Position numbers and translations under genes: made by a program
NCBI GenBank assembly: GCA_013433145.1
Contig: CM024187.1
Coordinates: 9,079,326-9,143,325 of the forward strand
Reading direction: 5' to 3'
Length of the DNA: 64,000 nucleotides
DNA from: Ascaris suum
Taxonomy: Eukaryota; Nematoda; Chromadorea; Rhabditida; Ascarididae
The notes under the pieces: model-generated
Databases searched by the model: none
The model's input: only the letters and a program-made list of their open reading frames with translations
What the model was told of the DNA's origin: nothing
In this document: positions 14,337 through 26,912 of the stretch, in pieces
Layout: each line of letters starts with the position of its first letter
Numbering within the stretch: the first letter of the stretch is position 1

Positions 14337-17300
14337 CTGAAAATAGAAGGAAATTACTGAGCATATTTTAGGCATTTACACTCACTTTATATCTATTAGA
14401 ATACAGCCGGTGTTGTTCTTTTATACATACATAACACTTATTCCGCATCAACTAACGCTATGTTCGGAGGAACAGTTGCACATGAATATGCGATGAAATA
14501 AAACGACCCTTACTTGAAAACTAAGATTTTATGTGGCATTAGTGCAATATAAGAAGGTAAAGAAAGAAGAAATGCTGATTCGTCATTATTGGAGTTCGAT
14601 AAGATAGAAATAATTCTAAATGAAGAAATCAACGAACCGGCATCGGCAGGATTTCCAGGAACACAGTTATGCGTATTGCCAATTTTGAGCGTATACAAGC
14701 CTTCATTGCATTCGCACATTCCATTTTTGCACGTTGAATCCAAAAGGCATTCCTGTCCGTTGGAGCAGTCTCCCCCTAAACGACAGTCCAACTGAACAAG
14801 CGCGAATGCCACTGCGGAGGAACAATCACTGATTTATTATCGAGACTCTTCAGCCTATTCCACCTCCAACTCCACCCCATCCATTTCCTAATTTTCAGGG
14901 TACAGCAAAGTTTTTGACCACCTGATCATGTCAACGAAACAATTTTGATGCGGTCTGGACTTTTCCATGGCAGGACAACATAAAATTAAGGCAACTGGGA
15001 ATGACAAGTTAATTTCATATGCGATATATCTTTTCTAAGGGAACGAAATTGTATGCATCCCAGTATCGAAAATATGAAAGCAGGAGGGCGTCTGATATCC
15101 GGATATCCCAAATGCTTTGAAAATTTTCTTGTCTTGAGAAAGAAACCAAACTGAAATGGAGGTGGAAAAAAAGAAAGGAAACCTGGAAAAGCCACTTGAT
15201 CTGCGCTGAGAACTTGGTGAAGGTCGGCCTCCGATGTGTTAGTCCGTGGAACCGGAACTTCATTTCTGTAATTAGTGGGAGGTGTTGAAAGAATGCGCAT
15301 CCAAGCTTATGTGCCTAGTTGAGACTGGAAGTGCTGCTTATACATAGCACAGTGCATACATTCCAGATCTACAGTAATGACCGAGGAAAAACAATTGGCG
15401 AACGGTATGAAGAAAAGTGGGTTGAAGCTGTTGGTGAACAGAGAGATAACCCAAATAAGAAACGATAAGAGTAATATCGGTATATTGCGCTTTAGCAGGA
15501 AATCACTAAATCTACTAGGTCGTCACTGGAAGCAAATTGCTTTCGCGAATTTAAAGAAAGGAAAGAAAGTAGGAGAAGATACCAAAAGGAGTTGATGATG
15601 GAAAGATACCTTTCTGATTTGTTCATCAGGTCACATTCATCTTTTAATCGAACCAACCCCTCATGTATACCCTTTAATCGTAAGAGATTCATTTTTTTTC
15701 CACAGGCAGCAGTTTTCAGATATGATTCAATGCCTTTAAAGTTTGTGGAGATTGCAGCCGCAAACATTTTTGCTCTTGCTAGAGTGATTCTCGAGTTGGA
15801 ATTGGATAGGCTAGGTTCACACAGACATACAAGCACACACACCTAAAGACATAATATCGCCATAATGAGCTTTACGAAGGCATGTTCGCAGAAGTGCATA
15901 AGAACGGTAGCTGAGAAAAAATAGAAGCATAAGAATCCGGTTGCCCAGTAAAGCGGCAACTTGCAGGGAATGTCAGTGATGTCTTCGTTTAAAATGATGC
16001 ATTGCAGCAATAGGTGATGTTCATTCACGTGCGTGGACCACCGTTTGAATTTTTCTACCTATTAGGAAAAACACTAATGTTGTACTCTATGAGAAAGTCT
16101 TACTCGCTAAATGGTGTGCCAGCACCCTCCCAACCAACCACCACCTGGTCGTGTTCATTTGCATTGCCTAACCAACTGATCAGCGGCTCATAATACTCGA
16201 GAAGTGGCTTCGCGTCCAGCTGATCTGAGCCTGAAAATGAGTACTTCACAACGGTGAGTGGACTTTCATTATTTCAACATTTCCATCCTTCAACTTTGAA
16301 TGATCCCTCACATTAAAGGAGAAGGATTTCGTTAACTGTTTTTATCACATTTTAAATCGCTGCCCACAGGCATGCGTTCATCTCAAGCCTAATCTCTGTG
16401 GGCGTCTTTATTCAGCATAACTGTTTCACAGCAAATTCTAGACCTCTCCGAATTATCCAATAAACCTCCTCCGATTTCGGATAGCATGTCTTACAGCTTT
16501 GTTCGAGCAATCCTTTTTATGCTGAGATGACGGTAAGGAGGTTCACCTTCAATCGTTTGCCAAATTTTCATCGAGGAGGGAACGGAAATTGCCTTAGATT
16601 ATTGACCAGTATCATTAAAATCGACGTTTTCGTATAGTGAAAAAATTACTGTATCTAATGTGCTGACTCCCATATTTCTTCCAACTTACTCCTCCCAGCT
16701 CTCTTCCTTAGCAACGTTTTAAATTTCTGTCAAATCATTCTCATTCCCAAAGTCTTGTTAACGGCACTGGGAAGAAATAACAAATGTCAGAAAATTGGAT
16801 TTATGCAGAAAAGGTCTTCTATCATTCATCTAGAGGTTACCATGAATGATTCATAAACGACTCCTGAGAGCTTGGGTTTCGTGGGTGGTGTTTGCATTGA
16901 TTTCTGTAAAGTGCTCGACAATTCATCGACAAGAAATTGGTTGGTAAGCTGAATTCATATGGCCTTAAGGGCGTTCTCACGAGGAGATTCAACATTCTAC
17001 ATATGAAGGGATTTTACCACCTTCTCATATGGCCTTGGTGCCACGGGGCTCTGTATTGCTTCCAGCTGTCTTTATTTTGTGTGTCTGCCAAAAGATTTAT
17101 CGAACAGTGTAACCGCTAAGGTATACACTGACAGTGTTGAACATTTATCGCTACGATTTTGTGGCCATGCAGACGCTTCATAAAAGCTGCCTCTTGGGTG
17201 GCAGTAGTCACTTACTTGAAACAAATTCTTCGCTTCAAACTTTCACGATCGAGAAACTGCTTGTTATTGCCGAGAAACGGGCGAAGGTGGAAACCAAAAT

Positions 17301-20300
17301 TCATGATATCAATCAACGATAACAACTTTAATTTCGATAGAAGTACTGGAAAAATCTTCTCGTTGTATATTTGCGCTATATATCCTCTGAAATATTTGAG
17401 AACAAAAAGTCTGCCTACTTTTTAATTGCGCGCTCTCATATTCTCTACATTCCCACCTTTCGACAGTTTACTGAAATCTTCCATTTAAGCACCCATAAAG
17501 CTGGCCAATGTACTTAAAAACTTCTAGAGATACTTCATCAGAATTGCATCACGGAAATAGGCTAGCAAATACCAAACCCGTAAGCATCTTCATCGCTTCC
17601 ATCCAGTTGATCGACGAGCCAAGCATCATCACTTTTTTCATGTTTTCAACGGAGGACTTCTGTAGACGACATCCCTCGTGCTGTAAACATTAAAAATCTC
17701 CTTTTTTGAGCAGCATCAGCGAGAAATTTTGCATCAGTCGTTTGGGGTCACAGTAATTTCACATTTTAACTTCATGCAGAGAAAATTTAGCGATAACAAA
17801 GAGAAACTTTCAACGTGATGGATGAGTTCATTTTTCGGAACGAGATATCTAGGGCAAGTTTTTCTTTTGCGCCTCTTTGCATAGAAGACGTTACAATCGT
17901 GTGCAGAAAATGTTGCTGCATCACAGTAATGCGCTTACTCCTCAAGCTTAACACTTAGAAAAGCTCTCTTGTGCATTGAAATCCAACTTTTATTGTTCCT
18001 TTCAGAGTTCCACCTCTGCACTTCGAACCGGACAAGTTTTGGAAATTAGGTAGATTATTTGAAAATTGCAGTTCTTTATTCGATCAATGGAATCCAAACA
18101 TGGATGGAGGTCGATATCATTCAATTGGTTGAATGTAGCCTCCCAAATAGGCGCCATTCAAAGTCAGATTTCTCGTTTTCTCATCTGAACAAGACCAGAA
18201 TACTTTCGGATTCACATTTGCCCAGCTATCAGCATTTAGACCTCCAAACGGCTCAGATTTAGATTTTTCACTGAAGTCACTCTACCATTTTAACTAGGCT
18301 AATGCAAGGTGTCTAGCCAAAAATGGACGCTTTCAAATTCTCTTTTGATCAGTACAGCGAAGGCTTTATTACAACAGGATAATCTATTATACATGTTCTT
18401 GGTTACTATCCATTACTGAAGTATTCAAGTCCATGTTTATTCCGGAAACTCGAGAAACTCCAAATTCATGCAAAGTGAAATCCAAATTCTCATATGGTAA
18501 GAATTTTGTTGGTAAATGACCGAAAGTGTGGACAAACAACGGACTGGACAAACAATAAAAACCTGTGAGTTTTTACTGTTTGTCCAGTCTTTTTACTACT
18601 TGTAATCTAATTCTGTTTTATAATTTTTTTTTCTGTTTTCCTAATTTAAATCTAACATATAGTTTTTCTGTTTTACTAAAGAGTTTTAATAACTTTTTTC
18701 TTTCACTAATCTAATTCTATTTTACTGATCTAAAATTCGAGAGACAAATATGTAGTGATTTAGTTTTACTATCTATAATCTAAGTTTATTATAATTAAAA
18801 CTTATGTTCCCTATCATTTCGTGTTTGAAAAATTCCTTTCCGTTTGGACCGTCAATACCGAAACTTGGAATTTTCTTGCCCCCAAAATTTTTTACCAGAC
18901 TGGTTGTGTTCCGACAGAGAGCCTTGAGAATCTGGAATTGCATAATGTAGCCGATGAAATGTCGCATCGCTGGAGAGTGCATTTGTGCAATTGCGGGTGC
19001 AGCGATCGCATCGAAGTCAGTGGCGCTCCGACGTGCTGCCGGTTTAACGCCCTGGTAGTGTTCACTGAATGCATACAACATGTTTATCATGGAGCATTCA
19101 TCACTCCGAGGACAAAAAATTGCCATTTGTGCTTTTCGCTCCACTTCTCTCCCCCTTTCTAAGAACAACTTCGCAGATAGCGTGAGAGTTTTGAACATCT
19201 TTTCGGATGACTAGCTGATGATGAAATATTAAAAAGCTTCCTATAAAATAGTACAGATGAAGAAGGTGCCTAAACGTACCTTCTTCAAGTCACACTGTAT
19301 TATAGCATCACTCTGAATATCCCCCTCTCCCTCCTTTGCCGTCCTGAAGCTAGTAAAATGCCACAAGATAATGTGCATAGCAAAATGCCCAAGATCAGTG
19401 CGAGTATAGCTGCAGTGTATCATCTCAGTGCACTGCATTGTAATAGAAATATATCTTTTTAAATCGTTCTCTTATATTTTTGTTAGCGTTTGCCTGTCCA
19501 GCATCTTGCTACGGTCGTAATCCAATAACGGCTTGTGTTCGAAGGGTGAACTAAGAAGGTACGGAACGAAGCTAGCATTCTGAGGATAGCAAAAAGCAAG
19601 GTAGGTATATATTTGAAAGATAGTAATGGTATTATACATTGCAACCCTAATATATTCATCATCGAAAGATGCTTATGTAAAAGAGGAGACAAACTTCGCT
19701 GCCTCCGTAAAGGAGACCTATCCTAGAATGGGCTTTTTAAACTCGGAGAAGCCCAAGAAGAAATGCTCATCTAGCGACAGATCATAAGAAAATGATGTGA
19801 GAAAATCACTTCATTGACTCCCAAATAACTTTAAAAAACTCCACCATAAGCTATTCTTAAAGACTCACAGCACCTGTGGTTACGGTTCCATTCAAGGATG
19901 TGCGTTCTTATATTATCTATTATGAGATGAGATATCGATTAAATGAACTGCTTTTACTTTCAGTTAAAGACAGCTTTTCTGGCACGGTAAGCAAGAGAAT
20001 TGATAGAGAAATTAATGAACCTGAGCCTCCACCAGTCGTCATTCCAAGTGTCCTTATTAGTCTTTCCCTCAAAAATATTGAAGCGCCAGTTATCCGCTAC
20101 AAGGTCGAACGGCAGCTTGACAAATTCTCCTAGTGCTTGAAAGTAAAGGCCATTCACTTGTGCCGCTTGTCCTTCGCTTGCAGTTGCAGGAAGGAGCTGC
20201 TGAAAATTTTTTTGGATGATATTATCAAAAAATGTGCACAGCATATCACCTGTATAGTGCATAACGTATTACCACAGCAAATGCATGTTAAATTCCTTAA

Positions 20301-23300
20301 GTCATTGAAGCGCATCCGTTCAATGGGGCAATCTTATTCAGCGAGGTTAGTTTCAGTGAGGCTGAAATTGCTCTCTACCTAAAACATCAACAGCACAAAA
20401 AATTAATGCACAACATCCCCTGACTTATTAAACACATCATTCAAATGCTTTGGCGGAGCTGGGAGGGGAATTATCAAGGAAAAAAGCTACAACAAGAGCG
20501 GTTACGCGAGAACAGGTTTTTAGATGTGGGGATATCAGTCTGGACAGTTTCATTTGATCATCAGCAGTATACACCATCAAATAAAGAGCACACAGAATGT
20601 TTTTCATGTGAAACGAGACAGTAAAAGTACCAGTGATTTCAGGTAGTCAGTATTCGTGGCCAGAAGCGAGAATGCATTCGTAATCGCAGCTAGGATACTC
20701 GGGTTGGCGGCCTCTCGGAATGGTAGCGGCTGTTCTCGATACAGATACTCGTAATAAACTTGAGCAATTAGCTTATGTGCCATCTTGAAGTCCGTATCAC
20801 CAAGCTGGGCACATGACTTGATCCTTTAAAAGTTTTTTGCGCGCAGTGATAGAAATAGGGAAAGCAATGTCTCGAGTGCAGCGAGAAAGTGTGAGATGAA
20901 GTGGTGAAATAAAGGACAGCAACCGTCGCTTAGAGGAAGAAAATGTCTAGTTGGGTGCGATGACTCTGTTATACGAATCTTAGAGAGTGAAATTTTAAGT
21001 AACAGGTGCGAGACGTGAGATTTTAAGCGCTATTTCTTTTCAAAGTCACTGCATTTTGAAAATCCTTTTCCCAATCAGAGCAAAAGACCTTATTCTTCAA
21101 TCTTCATATAACCTTCCCGGTAGGCTAATGAACAAACGAATGCATTGTTCCAATAAGCAGCGTTTTTATAAGATCGTAAGCAACTGACGATTGGCGAGTA
21201 CTGATTACAGTGTTACAAAAAGCTGTTATAGTATGCCACAAAAAATACTGCGATTACCTGAAATCGTTTCCATCCCTCATATCATAAGCAACCGACGGCT
21301 GGCAGACCATATCCTTGCTCCATGTTCTTGAGAAAACCGATTTAGTCCATAATGGCTTTGGAAGCTTGCCGAATCCTAACTGCTTGAAATATTTGTATGC
21401 CTGAAGCAGAGAAAAAATATCCTCGGAAGATCGCAAAACATATTAGAAGATACTGGAAAATACTCGTCACTAATGTGGTATAAACATTTTTTCATAACTT
21501 TTTAACAGTCATTAAATTACTGAAATTTTAACGATTTCGACAAAGCAATAGGTACTCGAAGTAGTTGAGGGTTTTTGATGACCGGAGCAATAACTGTGTG
21601 GATATTACTGCCGCCTCTATTTCCGAACAATTTAGCGTTGCTGAGGCATAAGCTTGCAGTTCACGAAGAAAAATTCCGAACTCTTTATGGAAACGTGTGG
21701 ATCGCTTTAATGACTGTATTTGGCTAACGAATATCCATCAAATATGACAACTTTAGAGAAATGACGTACGTTGGCTGTTTTCTTTTTCCAAAATAAGTGA
21801 GCAATTCGGTTGCTTAGATAGCAATGGAATGAGTAAATGGCGGCATAAGCACTAATTACCTAGTAATCAAGTCAGTCAACGGACGGGTAAGTGAAAAATA
21901 TGTGGTTGTTCAAGTTATCGCACTCAACAAGCGATGTAAATTCGGGATATAATACATATGTATCGCGCAGTCGTTGATTGCGCAAATCCTAAACCGCGAA
22001 CATTCTCAGCCACAAATATTGTCAGATCGTTTATGTCTATGCAAAAGCTGACTTCGACAAACATCCCTTTCGCCGTATAGTTAAGCCTCTGTAAATTTTC
22101 CAGAATTTGTTCTGAGCGGATATCGTCGCTGTCGAATGGCTTTGTCTCGTGATAGAGAGCTACCCAGCTGTCACCGGCAATACTTTCTGCAAACATATAA
22201 ATGTGCCGCAGTAAAAATTTTGATCGCTTCTTCTGAACTTAAAGTCCAAATAAGGTTAAAAAAATTACAAATACATATGGGGCCTATAATTCGAGTTCAA
22301 GAGTAAGAACTATAATCCAGTTACACTGAACCAGTAAGTTATGGAACATAGTAAAATCTATGAATAAATTGTGGCAGATTGCTGAAAAGGTTTTTCGGGC
22401 ATTTCTTGCCATGTAAACAAATATGTTGGTATGTCTAAAGCATAAGAGCAAACTTAGTAGGTGCGCTGGTATGGGTCCGTCCTTGGTGAGCTGTGGTACA
22501 TTTTCGATGCCATAAATACCAGCAAGTTGACGTCGGACATAAGCGTGCAGCTGAAATAGTTGGGGAAGATCAGTCAACGTTTACCTATCGCTTCCTGAAT
22601 GTCTGAGCAAAGAAATTTCTGAGGCAGAGCTATGGTACTTCAATATATGTTAAGTAGTGGGGTCTCTTGAAAATTGAAATGACCTGAAATAGGAAAAAAC
22701 CTGTTTATAAAACGGTAGAATTTGTTCGAACAAGCGATTCAACTCCTCCAACATATTCAGTTTTGCTCTACCGCCTTCTATTGATAAGTCATAGGGACTG
22801 CGCCACATTGCACCGCCATCACTGAATCCGTTTAATACGGCACCTGCAAACTTTCCACATCAACATTGTGAGAATTTAATGCATGTCTCGTTTTTATTAT
22901 AAAGTGAGAAAGATTTCGGGAATTTTCCTGTCACCTCGAAAATTTAAGAGCTTAGCAGCAGTGTATTAATTGAGTTTTGCAGTAATTTTCAGAAAGGTTC
23001 GGTGAGCATCAATGTGGTTCTTGCACTTGCACTGCGATATGAAGAGTAATAAATCATGAATCTATGAAGCTCACTTTCTTTCGCTGAAGTGATTCAACCG
23101 CTTGGTGCAAGGTGTTACATTGTCAAAAACTTCATCAATCCATGGTTTCAGCATCACTAAGTTTGAACAGGTGGTTCGGTCGGTCGGATTTTTGACATTG
23201 CCCTAGATACCGACTACAATACCTCCTCTGAGAGTATTTCATGCATTTCCCAAGTGAACACTTGACTGGGAGATGGTAATTTGATTGGGTCTTTATAATT

Positions 23301-26300
23301 CAGTTCCTAGTTAGCTAGCTAATAATTGATCCTTATTAGCTAGCTAACTATGAACTGAAAACTTTTAGTGTTCGCTGTCCGATAATTCCACTAACGAAAG
23401 CAGATGCACATCTTGAAAATATGGATATCTTGTGCTTAAATGTATCTGCGAAAAATTCTCATCTCAGGAAGAGCCGTCCAGAATGAAGGAGAATATTAAA
23501 GAATGTGTGAGGTAAATTTTCTCCATTCTCTTCTGCGATGCCTTCGGTTGGCGAACTATATTTTCTCACACATAAGCGTGAAGTTGGGGGAGGTGGATGA
23601 TAAGCGAAATACCAAATAGTAAGGAGAATGGTGAGGGGGGGGGGGGGGAGGGTGGGAAGAGAGTTGCGCGGAAGTTCATGCAGGAGATTAGCAACCTTGG
23701 TTTGTTAACTGCATCAGTCGCTCATAGCTGGGTGCGAGGTCTTCTGCAATCGCTCTCCGCCATGCCATCCAAATGTGCTGCGCATTTTCGGCTTTATTCT
23801 CACGTGCCAGTATCGAAGGTATATCCGCATGCCTGAAGCATTTACTCATACATAATAATCCTGTGCAGAGGATAGAAATATTGAAAGCTTTTGTGGTGCA
23901 AAGTGCATAAAAAAGCCGTCGACTAAGATCAACTATTTTCTAGCATTCATTTTGCACTTTTCTCAGTTGAAAATTTTTGTGGCATGAAGTTTTGAAACTA
24001 CCAATCACCTTGACATTTCAACGTGGAGCAAATGGATTAAACTAAAGTGTAGCTAAGAAAGTAGGGAAAACATGAAAAACAAAGCTATATAAGCTTCTAA
24101 GCACGTCGATGTGCTACCAAGCTGAACGAAATGAAGCAACAACGAACGTACTTTAGCAAACAAGGCGGTGGCTTATCCAGCTCGCATATGCCAACTTCAG
24201 CGATCATTTTATTAATCTGCAAGTTAAGAGAAGTGCTGAATTAGTTACTGGAAAAACTGAGTACTCAAAAAAAGAAAGCGACTTCCACAGTTGATGCCAT
24301 CAACGCGGCAAATGTTTGCATAGCAGTCACCTTCGATTGGATTTCATTGAATTCTTTGAATGATGTATCATCGAGCGCATTCATGCCATTAACCGATAGC
24401 ATCTGGAGTTGTTTTCGCAGTGAGGGATCGTCTATAGATGACAAGTCGAATTGTTTTGCCTGTTTTGAACTCGACTTTAGGAATTCGGCCAACACCTGGA
24501 AATGGCGGCATGTCAGACAACTGAATAACTTTTATAATAACCTCATTATTAGTTTTTTTTAAATGTTTAGGTTGGTGATCAAGAGCAATGATTTTCGAAA
24601 ACTTCATCAGCATCTCTGAGTCGTTAGTGAAAAGTTCCGGCAAATTTCCGGTAATAAAGAATGCTTTAAAAAGTGGATGTGACAATATGTTCGCATGAAA
24701 TGAAAAGCTCAGTTGTCTAAAAATGCCCAAAAATGCAGCCCTCGAGCTCCAATAATTTCATCAAACCTTACTGGCTCTTTGGAGACGCTGCTTTGATATT
24801 GAAATTTCCTAATGTTAACTACTGAAATTCCTCATATTGAATGAAATTTCCAAACAGTATCTCATCTTCATATGTATGAACGACTACTTCCCGTATATTC
24901 TTCTCCTTCCTCCAATTTCACTTTCTGTGATATGTAACCTCATCAAAAGTTGCTCGTGTTGCATATAAACAGGGAAATGTCACATGGTAGGAGCGCGACA
25001 TACGGTTACGTGGTTGTCACAATTGCTCCTTGAAAGCAACGTTCTGTATATTTTTCCATTCTACGAACAGCAGAAACAGCAAGGGGAATCATTTCGATTG
25101 CGAATGATGGGTAATCACCTCTTCAGCCTCGTCGAAAATTTGCTTAGTGAGATGAGAAACTGACGTCACATAGCTCCAACCAGCCGTCGTCACCTGGTAG
25201 AGAACTTTTTGTGCTTCCGCTGAATAGCCGTCCACCCATTTCTTTGCTTCTGCTGGATCCTTTATTGAATGTTCGGGCTGAAATAATGAGCTGTTGTTGT
25301 GCGTCTACGTCACATTTCAACAGTTCGCGATAAACCACTAAGTTAGCAATGCCTTTTATTGTGTCTTTCGCCTTAATTTTCGCTGTCTTTTAGCAAAACA
25401 GCGAAAATTAAGGCGAAAGAGATCACTTTGCGTTTTTGCTACAGTGAAGAAATTGATCGCATACCCGTGCATTCGATGATTTTCAACCGAAATGTAAAAG
25501 GCAGTTGTTTTTTCGATGAAGAAAATATATGTCCTTAATGTGGGAGATGAGAGAATTACTGCGAATTCCACTAATGGCATTATTCGGCTTGAAACATTCA
25601 AAAATGTGTCAAATTTTGCCGTGAATTTGATTTTCATTAAAAAATTTCAAGAGAAGAATTCGCCGAGAAAAGAATTCTCTCTGATAAATCGGAAAATGGG
25701 ATCGCCTAAAAAACGCATGACAGATTGAAGGGAGGTGAGATTTTTTGAACATTCCTTTCACTGTTCTTCAGATTTTTCATGCATCACTCGCTCACACTAA
25801 GAAACAAGACAATATCGGTGGCTAGGTGGCTTTTACATGAAGCATTAAGCGTTTCAGGTTGCGCTTGTGTAAGCACAATTAATAACGAATGAGAGTTGGA
25901 AATTTTTTGTGAAATATGTGAGTCTGTGGTCACTACTCTGAAGAACACTACTTGCTCAGATTTAAGGAATGCGAGATTACGAGGTTTAGGAAATGTGGGA
26001 GAGGGGAGAAGTGGAAAGGGCAGCCGTAGACACATTTCATAATTTCATATAGGGCTAGTTTTCATTGCGAAGCACAGCACAAATAATAAGGGAAGTGTTC
26101 CACCTGAATAGAGGACATTTCCCAGTAGGCACTCGAATTGATCAGCGCTTGCGCAGCTTTGTTCACTTTTGCTTCCTTCCCTTCATCAGTGCTACCAGTA
26201 TTGAGGAACCTATCGACAAGTTGTTGAATTGCATCGTTATCCACCTCATCTGGTTTCGTCTGAAAATTGCCATTAATCCTGAATGGAAAGATGAACACTA

Positions 26301-26898
26301 ATGCCCCATGCTCATGGCCGTAGTTGTCGCTATTTTCGTTGAGAATGCAATGAAAATATTTGCGCTTCAGAAAGAGAGTAATATGGTTAGAGAGTGGACA
26401 TTTCAGAACTGTGAGAAGGACTGGCAAGTGACTTACTGACTCTGTGTTATCTCCATAATCTTCAGCGCTAATCTGTTCGACGTCGTCATCAACAGTTGGT
26501 AAGCCTGATGGTTCAGGTGCAGGCTGTTTGATCGAGACAGGTGCTGGTTCGGACTCAGGTTTTGGCTCATGTTCTATTGCAGAGGTTGGCTCAGGCTGAG
26601 AACTTGGCTCTGCAGTGGGCCCGGTCTCCACACTTTGACTTGTTGACATTTCCGGTTTGGATTCCACATTTGAAGAGCTGTCTTGGTTAAGCAACTTTTC
26701 GGTTTTCGGCTCAGTTGCTCCTTCTGCAGGTAGACTGCTATCAGAAGCCTGTTCTCCACCTATTATTGTGCTTCCAGCGAGTTGGTCTTGTTCTTCAGCA
26801 GCCCTAACATTTCGAATTAAACCATCGGATTCCGAGGTAAGGCCACAACTGGTTAATAACCCAGAAGCGAATATGCACAGAAGCACGATTAACCTCAT
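14134..26898 (-). CDS. acn-1: ACN-1-like, catalytically dead angiotensin-converting enzyme homologue (peptidase family M2)
   Basis: Nineteen exons, all phase-consistent, encode about 1030 residues: 26437-26898, 26104-26259, 25119-25277, 24331-24495, 24152-24216, 23696-23832, 22701-22843, 22454-22550, 22053-22186, 21258-21400, 20631-20823, 20021-20199, 18896-19064, 17578-17680, 16104-16230, 15610-15810, 15183-15265, 14638-14811, 14134-14336. Residues 1-18 are a signal peptide; 80-140 are Glu/Pro/Ser-rich; about 165-805 match the ACE fold (LHAYVRRQLAGIYG, GPIPAHLL, DFRIKSC, NDDWWRL, YIMQFQILKALC). The three ACE disulfide pairs are kept, but HExxH reads KLIAQ (571-575) and the third zinc ligand is Ala599. 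The C-terminal extension has a cysteine-rich module (about 915-955), an EP-rich linker and a final hydrophobic stretch (GPI signal or membrane anchor). In C. elegans, ACN-1 is a non-peptidase needed for moulting and seam-cell/alae development; the same role is inferred. Exons 4, 9 and 16 have less certain donors. Confidence 0.93.
14638..14811 (-). other. acn-1: acn-1 exon 18: cysteine-rich EB/EGF-like module
   Basis: Seven cysteines are packed in about 40 residues: DCRLGGDCSNGQECLL, then DSTCKNGMCECNEGLY and NCVPG. The spacing resembles nematode EB or EGF-like modules (C-x5-C-x5-C-x6-C-x4-C-x1-C). The exon enters in phase 1 and leaves in phase 1, so it is a symmetrical, shufflable module, placed between the peptidase fold and the membrane end. 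Family assignment is by pattern only. Confidence 0.65.
18542..18589. repeat. 21-bp inverted repeat in acn-1 intron 13
   Basis: Arms 18542-18562 and 18569-18589 are reverse complements with one mismatch, separated by 6 bases. The core is CTGGACAAACAATAAAAAC. A partial direct copy of the GGACAAACAA motif lies just upstream. Confidence 0.85.
20631..20823 (-). other. acn-1: acn-1 exon 11: degenerate zinc-binding active site
   Basis: Residues 555-618, opening IKSCAQLGDTDFKMAH, align without gaps to the ACE segment around HEMGH. The two histidines and the catalytic glutamate of HEMGH are replaced by KLIAQ. In PFREAANPSILAAITNA the position of the third zinc ligand (Glu in HEAIGD) is Ala. The flanking RE-x-ANP motif and the cysteine are kept, so the fold is probably retained while zinc binding is not possible by the usual ligands. 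Confidence 0.92.
23299..23359. repeat. 27-bp inverted repeat in acn-1 intron 6
   Basis: Arms 23299-23325 and 23333-23359 are reverse complements with one mismatch, with a 7-base loop TTGATCC. The arms contain the palindrome TTAGCTAGCTAA, so each arm can also fold on itself. Confidence 0.9.
23635..23648. repeat. G14 homopolymer in acn-1 intron 6
   Basis: Fourteen consecutive G on the plus strand, in a wider G-rich stretch (about 23585-23660), just 3' of acn-1 exon 6 on the minus strand, where it reads C14. Confidence 0.9.
25364..25420. repeat. Perfect 23-bp hairpin in acn-1 intron 2
   Basis: Arms 25364-25386 and 25398-25420 are exact reverse complements with an 11-base loop. The arm core is CTTTCGCCTTAATTTTCGCT. 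The hairpin sits within 90 bases upstream of the exon 3 acceptor. No target-site duplication was obvious. Confidence 0.93.
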
Positions 26899-26912
26899 AC
26901 TAAAAAAGCAGC
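26899..26912 (-). promoter_or_regulatory. Probable spliced-leader acceptor of acn-1
   Basis: On the minus strand CTGCTTTTTTAG is followed by one base and then the acn-1 start codon, as expected if the mature 5' end is a trans-spliced leader. This acceptor and the signal peptide decide the start at 26898 rather than the upstream in-frame Met. Confidence 0.6.

Noticed and set aside
14589..14795. Plus-strand frame over the cysteine-rich exon
   Set aside because: It is the antisense of acn-1 exon 18.
24265..24330. Continuation of acn-1 exon 4 past AAG|GTGACT
   Set aside because: Ending the exon at 24331 gives exact residue spacing with the ACE family; the extension adds about ten unmatched residues.
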